This document shows positions 51,841 to 62,690 of a stretch of DNA of 64,000 nt, piece after piece; positions within the stretch are counted from its first letter, which is position 1; each line of letters begins with the position of its first letter. The DNA comes from Prorocentrum cordatum (taxonomy: Eukaryota; Sar; Dinophyceae; Prorocentrales; Prorocentraceae): positions 31,001 through 95,000 of the forward strand of contig CAUYUJ010016884.1 in NCBI GenBank assembly GCA_963575745.1, written 5' to 3'. The notes under the pieces were generated by a model, which was given only the letters and a program-made list of their open reading frames with translations, was not told where the DNA came from and made no database searches. Both the position numbers and the translations under genes were made by a program.

Positions 51841-53150
51841 GGTTTCCCCGTGCTGCGGTGCGAATTTATCTTGGGTCTTCGTTCTGCAGAGAGGTCCGTT
51901 ATGCCCATGTGTCCTGTCGATCGGTGTCGTCTGCGGTCAATCCCGAGAGAGGCGATGCGCGTTCTGTGTGCAGACGACGGGCTCCGTCGAGTGGAGCCCA
52001 GAAAGTTGGCGTCGTTTTGTGGTTGTTGATTTTCTAGGACTCCTCGGGGGCGCGAAGCTGATCGCGTTCGGCGCGTTGTGGTCTGAGCCAGAGCGTTTGC
52101 CCTTCTCCGAGGCAGCGGCGTGAGGATGCGAGGGCGCGAAGATGATCGCGGGGCGCCGTGCGCGAAGTTGGGTGACCTGGATTGTTGGCGCCGTGTTGTT
52201 TTTGTTAATGCTTGGTCGAATGGCTGGTTTGCCTTGACGAATGACAACTTGTGGCCCCCCCTTTCTGAGCGTGGGTCTCGGTGGGGCCGTTGGAGCTTCT
52301 CCCCTGGAGGTCCTGCAGGCCGAGGGTCTTTAGGCATTGACTACCGCCGTCGTAAGATTGATCAGCAGCTTTGGCGGCCGAACTTGAAAGCGCTTAAGAA
52401 TCAGCGCTGAACACACGCTCTATGTTCAGGTGCGATTCGTGGAGGGGCTTGAGAACTGCATCGCAATAAGCAGTGCGTAGCTGAAGCTCGAAAAAGGTGT
52501 GAACGCTAAACTTCTTCAGAAACCTATGGACAGTCAATGTGATGTTTACCAGTGTGGACCCCAAGCAACTGTGGAGATGTAGGCTACGTGGTGCAAGCTA
52601 TGCAGTGGAAGACGTCGGTACAGTCAATGTAGTGCAAGTGGTTTTTGCCAATGAGTTGACACATCCCATGCTCTTGCAAGCATCCCACCCACCCACCCGC
52701 AACTTGGTTTGCAAAACCCGTGCGGTGGCGATTGCGATGCATGCTTGGCGTTGGCTGGTGCATCTCTCTTTGCGGCCGCGCCAACCTTAGCACGCGCGCA
52801 GCGGCCAGCTAGTTTGTCGCCACCGTCGCGGCCGCGGTGGCGGTGACCGCTGGGCGCATCCCAGCGGGCACTTCACTGCGAGTCGGCGACCTGGGCGGGC
52901 GCGTTTTTTTTTCGTTTTGGAAATCTGCGTTGCGAAACCATGTGTCTTCACTCGTGCTACCCACATAGTTCGTGGGGTGTGGGTTTTCTTCCCTGCCGCG
53001 TCGCACGCGCGTTTCTTTTTTTCTTTCTCCTCCCCCGCCCCACCTTTTTACTGATCCGTCTAGCTCGCACGTACAAGCTACCGTGGCAGACGTGGCCCCA
53101 CACGCGTCAAACACATACACACGAAGCGCCACTCATAGAAATACAGGTCT
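51841..53150. other. No recognised gene
   Basis: Frames on both strands lack domains. The stretch 52100-52180 (GGGCGCGAAGATGATCGCGG) echoes family S phrases. 52560-52640 holds TACGTGGTGCAAGCTATGCA, related to the repeats at 54170-54340. Splice sites could exist, but I cannot support an exon. Confidence 0.4.
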
Positions 53151-53745
53151 AGCAGGCGTGGCACTTTCTCAACCACGAAGGGGGGGGAGGGGGGGCGCAG
53201 GGGGTAGTCTTTCACCGCGGTCTCTGTACGCGCCAACGTCGCATGGCCTGGCAGGCGTTGCATTTTCTCGACGTGAGAGGGGGGCTCAGGGGGTGGTCTC
53301 TCACCGCGGTCTATACACGCGCCAATGTCACAGGGCCTAGCAGGCTTTGCGTGGCACCTTCTCGACACCAGAAGGTGTGCCATGGGCTGGTCTCTCACCG
53401 TGGCCGCTACGCGCGCCTCTCGTCCAGGCACCGCAGGCGTGGCAGTTTCTCGACACCATAGGGTGTGCGCAGGGGGTGGTGTCTGAGCGCGGTGTCTATA
53501 CGGTCCAGGCTCGGAAAGTGTGGCAGGTGCATCAGCTTTTTGACACCAGGGGGAGTGCGCAGGGGGTGGTCCGTGAGCGCGGTCTTTATACGGTCCAGGT
53601 TCGGGAAGTGTAGCAGGGGTGGCAGTTTGTCGACGCGGTCCCTGAGCTAGGTGTCTATACGGTCCAGGCTCGGAAAGCGTGGCAGGGGTGGCAGATTTTC
53701 CAACGCCTTCAGGGCACTCAGGCTCCCAAGGCTTGTCCGGCGTCA
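53150..53745 (+). repeat. ~95-bp tandem repeat, about six diverged units
   Basis: Units share GCGTGGCA(G/C)TTTCTCGACACC, GGGGGTGGTCTCTCACCGCG or TGAGCGCGGT, and TATAC(A/G)(C/G)G. Later units change their end to GTCCAGGCTCGGAAAG. Confidence 0.8.
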
Positions 53746-54169
53746 CAAACAGCATCGGCGGGGAAACGGCCACCAGCATCATTCTCGCATGTTTCATTTC
53801 AGTTATCATCACTCCAGACATTATATAAGTATGTGGGGCTTCTCGGTAGCGTAATTTGGGCACTCGATGTTGAAATCTCTCCGAAACCCGAGGTTGTTGA
53901 AGGATTTCGGCATGCGCGGGCGACGACGCGCGCGTGCGCATTTCGTCCCATTTGTTGCAAATGATGCTTGAAAACTATTGATTTGTGATAAACGAGTGCG
54001 CGCGCATAGTATGTTTTGCAAGGGATGGGGGGTCGATACCAGCTCGGTTGGGATAGTACGAGGTCATATCTAGGATGGACGATGGGGCAGAATCAGATGT
54101 ACATTGCAATACGAAAAGGTGGATCGATAAAGTTGGGGGATCCGAATTCATTTTAGAAAAGAGAATCTA

Positions 54170-54340
54170 CGCGGTGCAAACTACGTGGTGCAAGCCATGT
54201 GGTGAAAGCTATGGAACGTAAGCTATGTGGTATAAGCTATGCGGGGCAAGTTATTTCGTATAAGCTATGTGGTGTAGGGTGAGCGGTGGATTATACGTGG
54301 TGCACATTACGTGCCGTAAGCTAGGCGGTGTTGGCTAAAA
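54170..54340 (+). repeat. Short degenerate repeat (~16-18 bp)
   Basis: AAGCTATGTGGTATAAGCTA-type units: about eight variants of CTA(C/T)G(T/C)GGT(G/A). Followed at 54350-54470 by ACCACGGGACAACC-type short repeats. Confidence 0.75.
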
Positions 54341-54754
54341 CTATGCGAGACAGCCGCGGGACACCACTGGACAACCACGGGAACGAGACAATCGCCGGAC
54401 AACCATGGTCCGATCATGGGCCAACCGTGGGCCAACCACGGGACAACCACGGGACAACCGCGGGTATGACATGGCACCCAGGGGATCGATTGGTTTTGGC
54501 GCGATGTGAGCCTAGGTAGGGTAGGAGCTTGCACTGCTTCGCCGCGCGCGCGCACGCACGTCACGCACGACACGAAGCGAAACCGAAAAGAATTTCCCGA
54601 TTTGGGGGGTCCGTTTCAGTTCGGCCTCACCCCCCCAACTTGCGAGCCACGGCCTCGCGATCTGGACTGTTCGGCCGCGGCCCCATGGATGCAGGGCGGC
54701 TGTGCGCGGATGCCCCGCACGGGACTGGATATTGTCGACGGTCACGATAGCCAC

Positions 54755-55215
54755 CTGGCCCGCGAAGATGGTGGGCCCCGTGCCCACGAGACCCCTCTCC
54801 ACGTGCGCCTGGCGTTCACCCTGCATGCCTGCGAGGTCGCGGCGCAAGACCACCAGCCCGTCGCGCACGGCGCGCACCAGCCCGTCGCGCACGGCGCGCA
54901 CCAGCCCGTCGCGCAGCGTCTCCCCCGTGCGCCGCTCTTCGCAGCCGCGGCGGGGCGCGCAGAAGCCGGCAGAGGAGTTCAAGCCCTGAGTCCGCCTCGG
55001 GCCACGCGCCGCCCGTCACGGCCGCGGCGTTGCTCGCAGGGGGCGGCAGAGGGGTCCGCCCCCGCAGGGCCCACGATCGACACAGGGCCAGTGGCCAGCA
55101 GACCAGGGGCTGCCAGAGGTGACCGCGGCCCGAGGTGTCCGCAGCCTGTCGCTTCGCTGGGGAGGAGGACGAAGAGGACGAGGAGAAGGAGGACCAGTGC
55201 AAACCCAAGAGTCAT
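54755..55215 (-). CDS. Candidate secreted protein, first exon with signal peptide
   Basis: On the minus strand an ATG at 55215 opens MTLGFALVLLLLVLFVLL then PSEATG, a good signal peptide. Downstream the frame shifts at least once. In another frame GCEERRTGETLRDGLVRAVR leads to a threefold DGLVRAVR repeat (encoded by three about 22-base direct repeats at 54850-54920) and VGTGPTIFAGQ before a possible donor GTGGCTATC. The + strand is also open for 290 codons but has no domain and reads as reversed repeats. The family is unknown; an indel or small intron must be assumed. Confidence 0.4.
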
Positions 55216-55545
55216 CAACGATGTTGAAGTCAACCCTCCCCCAAAGCTCCCTCTTCATAGGCCCCTGCAACGGTTCGTTTCCATTGAGGGAACTGCCTCG
55301 TTGGAAAACACCTGTTTGAAGACCCTGAAGCATGCCGAAACATTGTTCTCGGGATTCCAACACCACGGATCAATCTGATTGTTGCGTCTTGACGATCTTG
55401 AATCGTGCCAGCACGCCATTCTTACGACTTCAACACAGAGAATCAACGTAATTGTTGCGGCCGCATAATCCATCATCCTTCCAAAACACCATTTCTGGTA
55501 CGTTGATGATGGGAACCCGTGGAACTCCTGAAAATGTTGTAAACC

Positions 55546-55962
55546 AATGTGCGTGGCACTAAGGCGAGAGCCACATGTTGAAAAGGAGCCGCCCTCGATC
55601 CGTGAAATTGCTGCAATTGTTCAAGAGCGAATGTGCGCCGCGCTAAGACGAGAGCCACATTTTGAAAACCAATCGCCCTCAATCCGTGAAGCTCGTGCAT
55701 TTTTGTTAAACGAATGTGCGCGGCGCTAAGGCGAGAGCCGCATTTTGAAAACGACCCGCCCTCAACCCGTGAAACTCGTGCAATGTTTTAAAACGAATGT
55801 GCGCGGCACTAAGGCAAGAGCCACATGTTGAAAAGGAGCCGCCCTGGATCCGTGAAATTGCTGCAATTGTTTAAGAGCGAATGTGCCCCGCGCTAAGACG
55901 AGAGCCACATGTTGAAAACCAATCGCCCTCAGTCCGTGAACTTGTTGCCAATGTTTAAGCTT
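55546..55962 (+). repeat. 83-bp tandem repeat with three-unit higher order
   Basis: Unit starts at 55546, 55630, 55713, 55796 and 55880. All share AATGTGCG, CGCTAAG(A/G)CGAGAGCC and CGCCCTC. Units 1 and 4 share AAAAGGAGCCGCCCT and ATTGCTGCAATTGTT; units 2 and 5 share AAAACCAATCGCCCTCA. The higher-order period is therefore 250 bases. Confidence 0.9.
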
Positions 55963-56075
55963 CAGAGGCATACATGGTGAGGAAGTATCAGGCGAAACGC
56001 CCGGACCGCCCTAAAAATTGGCAGTGGGGTGCGACAAGGAGAAGTCATGTATAAGGAAATGTAATGGAGGAGGAG

Positions 56076-56107
<32 letters not shown>

Positions 56108-56750
56108 GGAGAAGGAGGAGGGGGAGGAGGGGGGGGGGAGGGGGGAGGGGAGGGGGGAGGAGGAGGGGAGGAGGGGGGAGGGGAGGGGCCGGGGCCGGGC
56201 CACCCTGGGCCGCCATTGCCTCCCCAGAACCAGGACCACCCTTTATCACCGAACGCGTTCCACTGCTCGCACAGTGCCTACTCGCAAGCATCCAAAAGAC
56301 GCATGTCTGCTTCGGTGTAGCTTATCGTAGATCCCCCGCGGCGGATCCAGGGCACTTGCGAGTAGTTACTTTGCGAGTAGTGGAGCGCCCTCGTCCTACT
56401 CGTAGCAGCGCCCGAACCGCAGCACCTGCCCTTTCTGGACAGGGCTCGCTGTCGGTGCTGCCGCGTGCGCTGTCCATTCGTCAAGCAGTGGCGAAGCGTC
56501 CTGGCTTGCCTGTAGGCCCACCAAGGAATGTTCTGCGAACCTGTCGTGGTCTGCACGAGATGTTTTTAGAACTTTTGTTTCTAAGAACATGTCGTGGTGG
56601 GCCTCCACGAATGCCGGGACGGTAGGTTCCAGCGGCAACCGACGTCGGTTTTGGGCGACATTTGGTGTTGGGTACCGCCCCCGCTCTGTAGGCCCCCATG
56701 GCCTGCGTCCCCAGCCTCGCTTTGTTCGGATGCAACTCTTGGGAGGTTAT
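55963..56750. other. No recognised gene; GGA array at 56064-56190
   Basis: The GGA/GGGGA tract gives Glu/Gly and Pro/Ser frames without meaning. 56540-56610 holds GTCGTGGTCTGCACGAGATG and GTCGTGGTGGGCCTCCACGA, a short imperfect duplication. No domain recognised. Confidence 0.5.
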
Positions 56751-56754
56751 ATTT

Positions 56755-56900
56755 TTATGATTTTGCCCTGGTCCAGCTCCATCCCGCATAAGCCGGCTTA
56801 GTCAAGCTTCATCCGGCATGATCCCGCTGAGTCCGCGGCCTAATCCGGCGTAGCAGCCCCCCAATGGAATGGGGCTTGATTCTTTCTTTCTCTTTCCAGC
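56755..56900 (+). repeat. Repeat family Q, copy 2
   Basis: Matches 12465-12600 and is followed by a pyrimidine tract and an acceptor-like TTTCTCTTTCCAG at 56888-56900. The sequence after it soon meets a stop in the frame I tried, so no exon is called. Confidence 0.55.
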
Positions 56901-57309
56901 GATGGCCTCTCAGTAGCTGCCTCCTAGCCTCTCAGAGGCGTGAGGCCATGGCTGGGCGAGGCCGACACCGTTTCACCCGGCGGGGCGTGCAGCACTGCTC
57001 CGCCCCTGCCGGGCAGGGGTATTTGGTCAGTACCGTTTAACCGACCCCCTTCCCCATCGGCATCCCTTTCGAGACCCCCACCAAATTACCCCCCCAGTTG
57101 GGGATACACCCCTCGAAACCCGAAGGGAATCTATATCCCATCTGGCCGCGCCGCTGGAGACGGGGATCGGTTAAACGATACTCATTTGGCCTCTGCGCGC
57201 GGGTGCCCGGAGGGCCCCGTTTTTTGGGCGGCGAGCGAGGAGCAGGCACCCCCCGCGGGGGCCCCGTGGGAGGCGGCACGACCGCGCCTGGCGCTCCAAC
57301 TGGGCGGCG

Positions 57310-57670
57310 CGCCCGGAGGGGAAGCGAGAAGGGGCGGGCCTCCTCGGAGGGCTCGAAGGTTCGGGGGTGGACAGAGACCCCACCCTGACACGTTGATCAG
57401 TGAATTGTCCGTTTTCGGTTCTCGAGAGGGCGCCGCGGCCGTCATTTTCCAGGCTTGCGCCCGCCAGGTTTGGGCCCGAGGTCGTTTTCACGAAACCGCG
57501 TTCTGCCAAAGGGGTTCTGTCCATCCCCGAAAGATCCCCCGGCCTTCTGAGAAGTTGTCTGAGCCTCCCCCGAAGACACAGAAGACCTCGCACGAGGAAG
57601 GAGGCCTTCTGAGAAGCGCCGCCGCCTTCCGAGAAGGCCTTCTCTTCCCATTTCCCCCCCTCGCTCGCCG
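57310..57670. repeat. Foldback repeat family P, copy 4, with internal insertion
   Basis: Left part GAAGCGAGAAGGGGCGGGCC (57318) and right part from CCGGCCTTCTGAGAAG to GGCCTTCTCTTCCCATTTCC and CTCGCTCGCCGCCGAG match the other copies. About 175 unrelated bases (57362-57538) separate them. Confidence 0.65.
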
Positions 57671-57914
57671 CCGAGTCTTGGCATTGGCTGTGGTCCTCCT
57701 TCTGGAGAGGGGAAACACACACGCAGACACAAATAATCGCCGATCCCCCCTGGAAACTATGGGAACTATGAGAAGTGGTGGGGAAGACGAATGTGGGGCA
57801 TCCTGGGATTCGTGCCTGTTTATCTGTGTGTCCCTGGGCCCCTGTACTACACCTGCTCCACCGGGGGCATGGCCCAGGCAGCCAGAGCCCAACCTGATCC
57901 TCCAGGTGAGCTTT

Positions 57915-58095
57915 TTTGATTCATTCTTTTGCCGATTGGCGCGCCCTCGCACCCCCCCGTGGAGTAGATCTTGGCTGTTTGAGCCCCCACAGGACGCACG
58001 ATCCCAAACAGTCGCACTACGCAGAGGTCCGGAGCCAGACTCCCCCCCTCCCCCCCTTTCCGCCAAATGTCGGAACGCCGAACTAAAAAACGTTA
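57915..58095 (+). repeat. Repeat family B, copy 4
   Basis: Keeps GATTGGCGCG, GGAGTAGATCTTGGCTGTT, GGACGCACGATCCCAAACAG and GCAGAGGTCCGGAGCCAGA. Confidence 0.7.
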
Positions 58096-58202
58096 ACCAG
58101 AGGCCCGAGGCGGCCCCCACAGGGTTCACGAGTGCACCTCGGGGAGGTCTGATTGGCTGCCTGTTTCTTTGGCCTTTGGTGCGGGGCAGGCGAACCGCTC
58201 GG

Positions 58203-58360
58203 AGGAGGAAAAGGTACCCCTGCCGCTACCCCTCCCTCGTTTTCGCCTCGTTGGGCCTCCTCGGGGGCCCTCGTTGCCACCACTGGATTTACCTCGACAC
58301 TCAGAACGCACCCCGGAAGAGGTCCCAGGAGTAGCGGTATTCGTACTTTTTTATGGTTTT
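58203..58360. repeat. Foldback repeat family R, copy 2
   Basis: Matches 51685-51840 including the GGTACCCCTGCCGCTACCCC and GTAGCGGTATTCGTAC ends. Confidence 0.75.
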
Positions 58361-58489
58361 CCTAACCACAGCCTTTCGAACAGAATCATCGGCATCATGA
58401 GCAGCATTTTGACGGTTTTGTGAAGTTGGCATGCCGGAAACGCTCCGGCCTGGCGGTGCTTTTGCGGCCTTCTCTGAATATGTCTCTCT

Positions 58490-59015
58490 CTCTCACACAT
58501 CCCTCCCTCCCTCCATCCCCCCTCCACTCTTCTTCCTCTCTGCCTCCCCCGCTTCTCCTCGCCTCTCCCTCCAGGCTCGGGAGACTCGGACGGCTCAGAT
58601 CAGTTCGGCCGCTCCCAGCGCTCCGCCTCAGGCCTCGGAGGCCGTCACTCTGCGACTTTTCGACTGGGCCCAGCTCCAGGGTCCCGCTCCGCCTGCGGCA
58701 CAGGCTGCAGGCTCGTGATATTTTACTGCTGCTTCCCGGCAGCACTAGGGCGGGCGTGTCCCTCCCTTCTCTCCTTGCCCTCCTCTGTCTTCGTCCTCAT
58801 GCCAGTCCGCTCCCTTCTCTGCCCCTGCCCCTCCTCGCCATCTCCCCTTGACGCAGCAGCGCTTTGGGTCCCAGCCCCAGCTGCGGCGACGCCGAGAGCG
58901 GGACGACAACGACGACGAAGACGACGAAGACGACGACGACGAGGAAGTCGAGGACGAGGACGAGGACGAGACGGCACTTCTTACCTGCTCGTGGGATATG
59001 TCCGCGTTTTCGGGG
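58490..59015. other. CTCC-rich and GACGAC tracts, no recognised gene
   Basis: 58500-58580 is a CCCTCC-type tract and 58905-58975 is a GACGAC tract. Frames over them have no domain. Confidence 0.45.
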
Positions 59016-59019
59016 GGAC

Positions 59020-59464
59020 CAAGCAGACAAGCCCAGACCAGACTAAGCAGATCAATTCGGCCACCAATATTCTAATGCAGCTAAAATTGTTGTGCTGCGG
59101 ATGGGCCGCGAGTAAAGTTTTATATACAGGTGTGTGTGTGTATACATATATATATATTAGACAGGCTAGACCTACCATCCAGACCACCCAGACCAAGCAG
59201 ACTAGGCAGACCAGCCAGTCAGATCTGCCAGGTAGACCGACCATACCAGCCAGGTAAGCCAATAAGACCAACCAGACCAGCTAACCGATCAGACCAGTGA
59301 AAAACTGACCAGACTAAGCAAGTCAATTTGTCCAGACCACACCCAGACAAGACTAAGCAGATCAACCTGACCGGACCAAGTGGACTAGCCAGAACAGCCA
59401 GTCAGACCAGCCAGACCAGCCAGCCAGACCAGTCAGAGCAGCCAGCCAGACCAGCCAGCCAGAT
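59020..59464 (+). repeat. Degenerate CCAGA minisatellite
   Basis: ACCAGCCAGACCAGCCAG-type units of 5-10 bases, very regular at 59390-59465 and looser before, with a TATATA tract at 59140-59158. It ends directly at the flank of the relict spliced leader. Confidence 0.8.
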
Positions 59465-59480
59465 CAGGCAGCGCCACATT

Positions 59481-59502
59481 TCTGTAGCCATTTTGGCTCA
59501 AG
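59481..59502 (+). other. Relict dinoflagellate spliced leader (DinoSL)
   Basis: GTAGCCATTTTGGCTCAAG is preceded by TCT, so all 22 positions match the canonical leader except one C to T (third base). Dinoflagellates add this leader to mRNA 5' ends by trans-splicing. A genomic copy joined to a gene is the known hallmark of an mRNA that was reverse transcribed and reinserted. Confidence 0.9.
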
Positions 59503-59556
59503 CCGCGCGGGGGGGCGCCCTTTCCCGCATTCTTGAGTGGCCACGGTCTTCCGCTG

Positions 59557-61222
59557 ATGTCGGGCGATGTCAGCGATGTGGATGCGCATCCCGCGGCCTG
59601 GGGCGCGCTGGCTGGCGCCGTCGAGCTAGCAGCGCGCGGGGCGGCTGCGGGCGCGGCGGGCTCAACGTGGCATGTAGCGGCGGCTGCGGTGGCGGCCGCC
59701 GTCCGCACGGCCGTGGAATCGCTGGCGCCGCTGGCGATGGCCGTCGAGGCCCCTTTCGGCGAACATCGAGGAGCTCGCCCTCCGCCTCGCGGCGATGGCT
59801 CCAGCTCTGTTGCAGGCCATCCGCGGCCAGCAGGCAGGAGGAGCCGTCCGTGGGCGCGGAACCTTGGCGCGCACGCCTTGCTGGGCGATGGGGCCGCTGC
59901 GCTGGCGTCGGCGCTGGAGCGGCCTACCTGCGCCCAGCGGAGCGGGCGCGCTGTGCGTGCTAGGCGTGCGGCGGCGGCAGGGCCATGGCAGCCTAGCCTC
60001 CGCCGCTGCGCTGCAGGCCCATCCTCGGCGGCCACCGTGCTCGAGGAGGTCGACAGCGAGATGGACAAGTCTGGCGGCGGCTCATCCGGAGGGAGCGGCG
60101 TGGGCCCAGGGCCTTGGGCTCCCAGCCTCTGGTGCTGCCGCGAGTCGGGCGAGGAGTGGGCCGCCCCCGCGGCAGGCGGCGGCGATGCTGCTGCGGACGC
60201 CCCTGGCGCCGCGCCCCATGGTGAGGCGCGGCGCCAGGCGCCGCGGGCGTCGCCCCAAGTCCCTGGACGTGGTGAAGACCGTGCGGTTCTCTCAGAAAGA
60301 CGTGACCGACTCCGACGACGATGGCGCTCCTGGCCCTGGCGAGCTGGAGGGTAGCGTCGGCCCCGCGGCCCCTGGGCCGCCTCCGCCCCCGGAGGCTGCT
60401 GGCGCGCCTGCCCAGGGCCTGGGCGGCGGTGGGGTGCCTGGCGAGCGTGCGGATCGCAGCGCCAGCGATGCCCCCGCCTCCGCAGGCTCCTTGCGGTCGC
60501 CGCCTGGGGGCGCGCAGCAGGTCAACGCGCCCAACGGTTCGGCGTGCAGCACGATCTGTTCGGACAGCGCTCGCCTCGACACCCATATTGTGCAATACTT
60601 GGCTCGGAATGATGCGGCCCTCTTGAGCGGGGGCACGCAGGCTCCTCCTGCGCCCACCGCGCCCAGAGGACCCATGAGGCTTCGGGTGCTGCGGCGCCAG
60701 GTGGCGCCTAGCGCGGAGGCATCCATCGTCGACCGCGAGGTTGTGGACGGCGACTTCGATTCCGAGGTGGATGATGACGGCTCGCACCGTGAGCTCGTGG
60801 AGCGCGTCTTCCCTCTCTTGGCAGAAGCGGTGGCAGCTGGCGACGAGGACACGCTGCTGCCCCTCCTCCTCCGCGAAGCTGGCATTGGCTTCTCGTCCAG
60901 GCCTCCTGATGTGCGTCGCCACGCGGCCGGCGTGCTGGCCTCCATGGAGAGCTTCCTCGCCGAGGGGGCTGCAGGTGATGGCCCTCCGTGCGCCGCCGCG
61001 CGCGCTTGCGACAACAGTTCCTACGTCTCCTCCGTGGAGGGTGTCTTCAGGGACTTCAGACCTGACCATGGCCAGTTCCTCAGAGATGAGTTTTCTGATG
61101 GCAGTGAGCGCGCGGCCGAGTGCGACCTCGAGCGCGCCGAACGGCTGGCCCAGGGCTCGCCGAGCTTCGCCGAGCAGCAGGCGCTTCGCCGCTCCGAGGC
61201 CCTGGCCCAGCTTGATGATTGA
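59557..61222 (+). CDS. Intronless retrogene, acidic/Ala-rich protein of unknown function
   Basis: The ATG lies 54 bases after the relict leader. The start reads MSGDVSDVDAHPAAWGALAG and an Ala-rich helix. Near 59755 the protein-like reading moves one frame (NIEELALRLAAMAPALLQAI). The region 59850-60230 is open in two frames, so the true reading there is unclear. From about 60250 the frame is convincing: KSLDVVKTVRFSQKDVTDSD, Pro-rich linker, ARLDTHIVQYLARNDAALLS, VDGDFDSEVDDDGSHRELVE with a Leu-rich helix (RVFPLLAEAVAAGDEDTLLP) and a C-terminus ending RRSEALAQLDD at TGA. No known domain is recognised. Total about 555 residues if the indels are errors. The absence of introns agrees with retroposition. 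Confidence 0.7.
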
Positions 61223-61657
61223 TGGGCTCCCGCGCGCGTCCTCTTGTGGACCCCTTGCGGGCCTTCTGGCCGCCGGCGCGTTGTCGCGCAGATTCCCGCG
61301 CCCCGCCCGGGCCTTGCCGCGCGCGGCCGCGCGAGCTTGTTTGGGGGGTCGCCCGTCGCAAGGCCTTGCACTTTAATGTTTTCCTGTTTGACTTGGGGTG
61401 CTGCTGAATCGTTGCGCTTCGCGCCGATCGTGCTCCCTGACCCCTGGGGCTCCGTGGCCCTCCTGGGTGTGGCGCGGGGCCCGAAGTGGCCCGCGCCCGC
61501 TTTGCTTGCCTCCTGGGGCTCGCGCGCGCTGCGCCGCGCACGCCCTGCACGGGGGCGACCCTGGTAGGCCTTGTGGGACAGGCCCAGAGGAGGCCTCGGG
61601 CTTCGGCGCCTCAGCGGCGCCCCCATCCAGCCTTTATAGGCCCCGCAGAACCAGAGC

Positions 61658-62690
61658 CAGGCAGCGCCACAACAGCGCAAAAAATGCAACGCAGGAAAAT
61701 GATGGAATTCAAAAAACACTGCAATGCAGAATCATAACTGTTCGCGTGGTCGTCGCCGACATGTGCGCCTCAAAGTCTTAAGCTGAAGTTCTTGCAGCGC
61801 CATTGCAGCGCCAAAAAATGCAACGCAGCCAATGTTGCAATGCATCAACAATTGCCATGCGAGAAAGCATGTGGTCGCGACGTCGTCGCCGACATGTGCG
61901 CTGCAACCCTCCCTGGATCCCCCTAAACCACGGTTGGCTCGCACGCGGAATCCCGAGCTCTCTAGCAGCGCCCCTAAAGCGCAACAGAACTTGCAGTGTT
62001 GAGCCAATTGCAATGCAAAAGCATCGGCGTTAATGCCGTCGTTGCCGACATGTGCTCTGTATGCCTTGCTGACCCCCCCCCCCCCCCCCCCGGGCCACGC
62101 TTGACTTGCGCGCGAAGTCCCGAGCCCAAGCTCTGGCAGCGCAGCTTCAGCGCAAAGAACACGGCGACGCTAACAACATGCAATGCCCAAATAATGCAAT
62201 ACAGCAAACCAAGGAAATGCGACAAACGGCGCGATGCAAAAACACTTGGCGTTCTGTCGTCGTCGCCGACACGCGCGCTTCAACCCTCCCTTAACCTCCC
62301 CAAACCACGCTTGGCTCGCGCGCGGGGCCCGCAGCTCTCGCGCAGCGCGATTGCAGCGCGAAAAAATGAAACGAAGAAACATACGTTGCAGTGCATCAAA
62401 AAATGCGTTCGCGCGGTCGTCGCCGACACGTGCGCTTCAACCTTCCGTGAATTCCCCCCAAGCCACGCTTGGCTTCAACGCGGAATCCCAAGCTCAAGCT
62501 CGAACGGCGCCACTACAGCGCAAAACCAATGCAACACAAATAAACGGCAATTCCAAACATAGGTTTTGCAAAGACAGTTGTTGTCTTGCGGTCGAAGCCG
62601 ACATGTGCGCTCCAACCCTGCCTGGCCTGAAACTCCCTGAACCACCCTTGGCTCCCACCGCGGAATCCTAAACTCAAGCTCGAGCCGCAA
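61658..62690 (+). repeat. Minisatellite of 130-220-bp units, about six copies
   Basis: GTCGTCGCCGACATGTGCGC or variant occurs near 61751, 61883, 62036, 62258, 62416 and 62591. Each unit also has CAACCCTCCC, CCACGCTTGGCTCGCGCGCG, CCGAGCTC, GGCAGCGC-N-CAGCGCAAAA and ATGCAA. A C-run lies at 62074-62091. Confidence 0.85.

Noticed and set aside
54506-55378. 290-residue + strand frame
   Set aside because: No domain; the part over 54840-54920 is the complement of the DGLVRAVR-encoding repeats, and the minus strand offers a signal peptide.
59557-60250. A single uninterrupted frame across the whole retrogene
   Set aside because: The protein-like reading moves from one frame to another near 59755 and is ambiguous to about 60230, so I give the gene as one feature with stated uncertainty.
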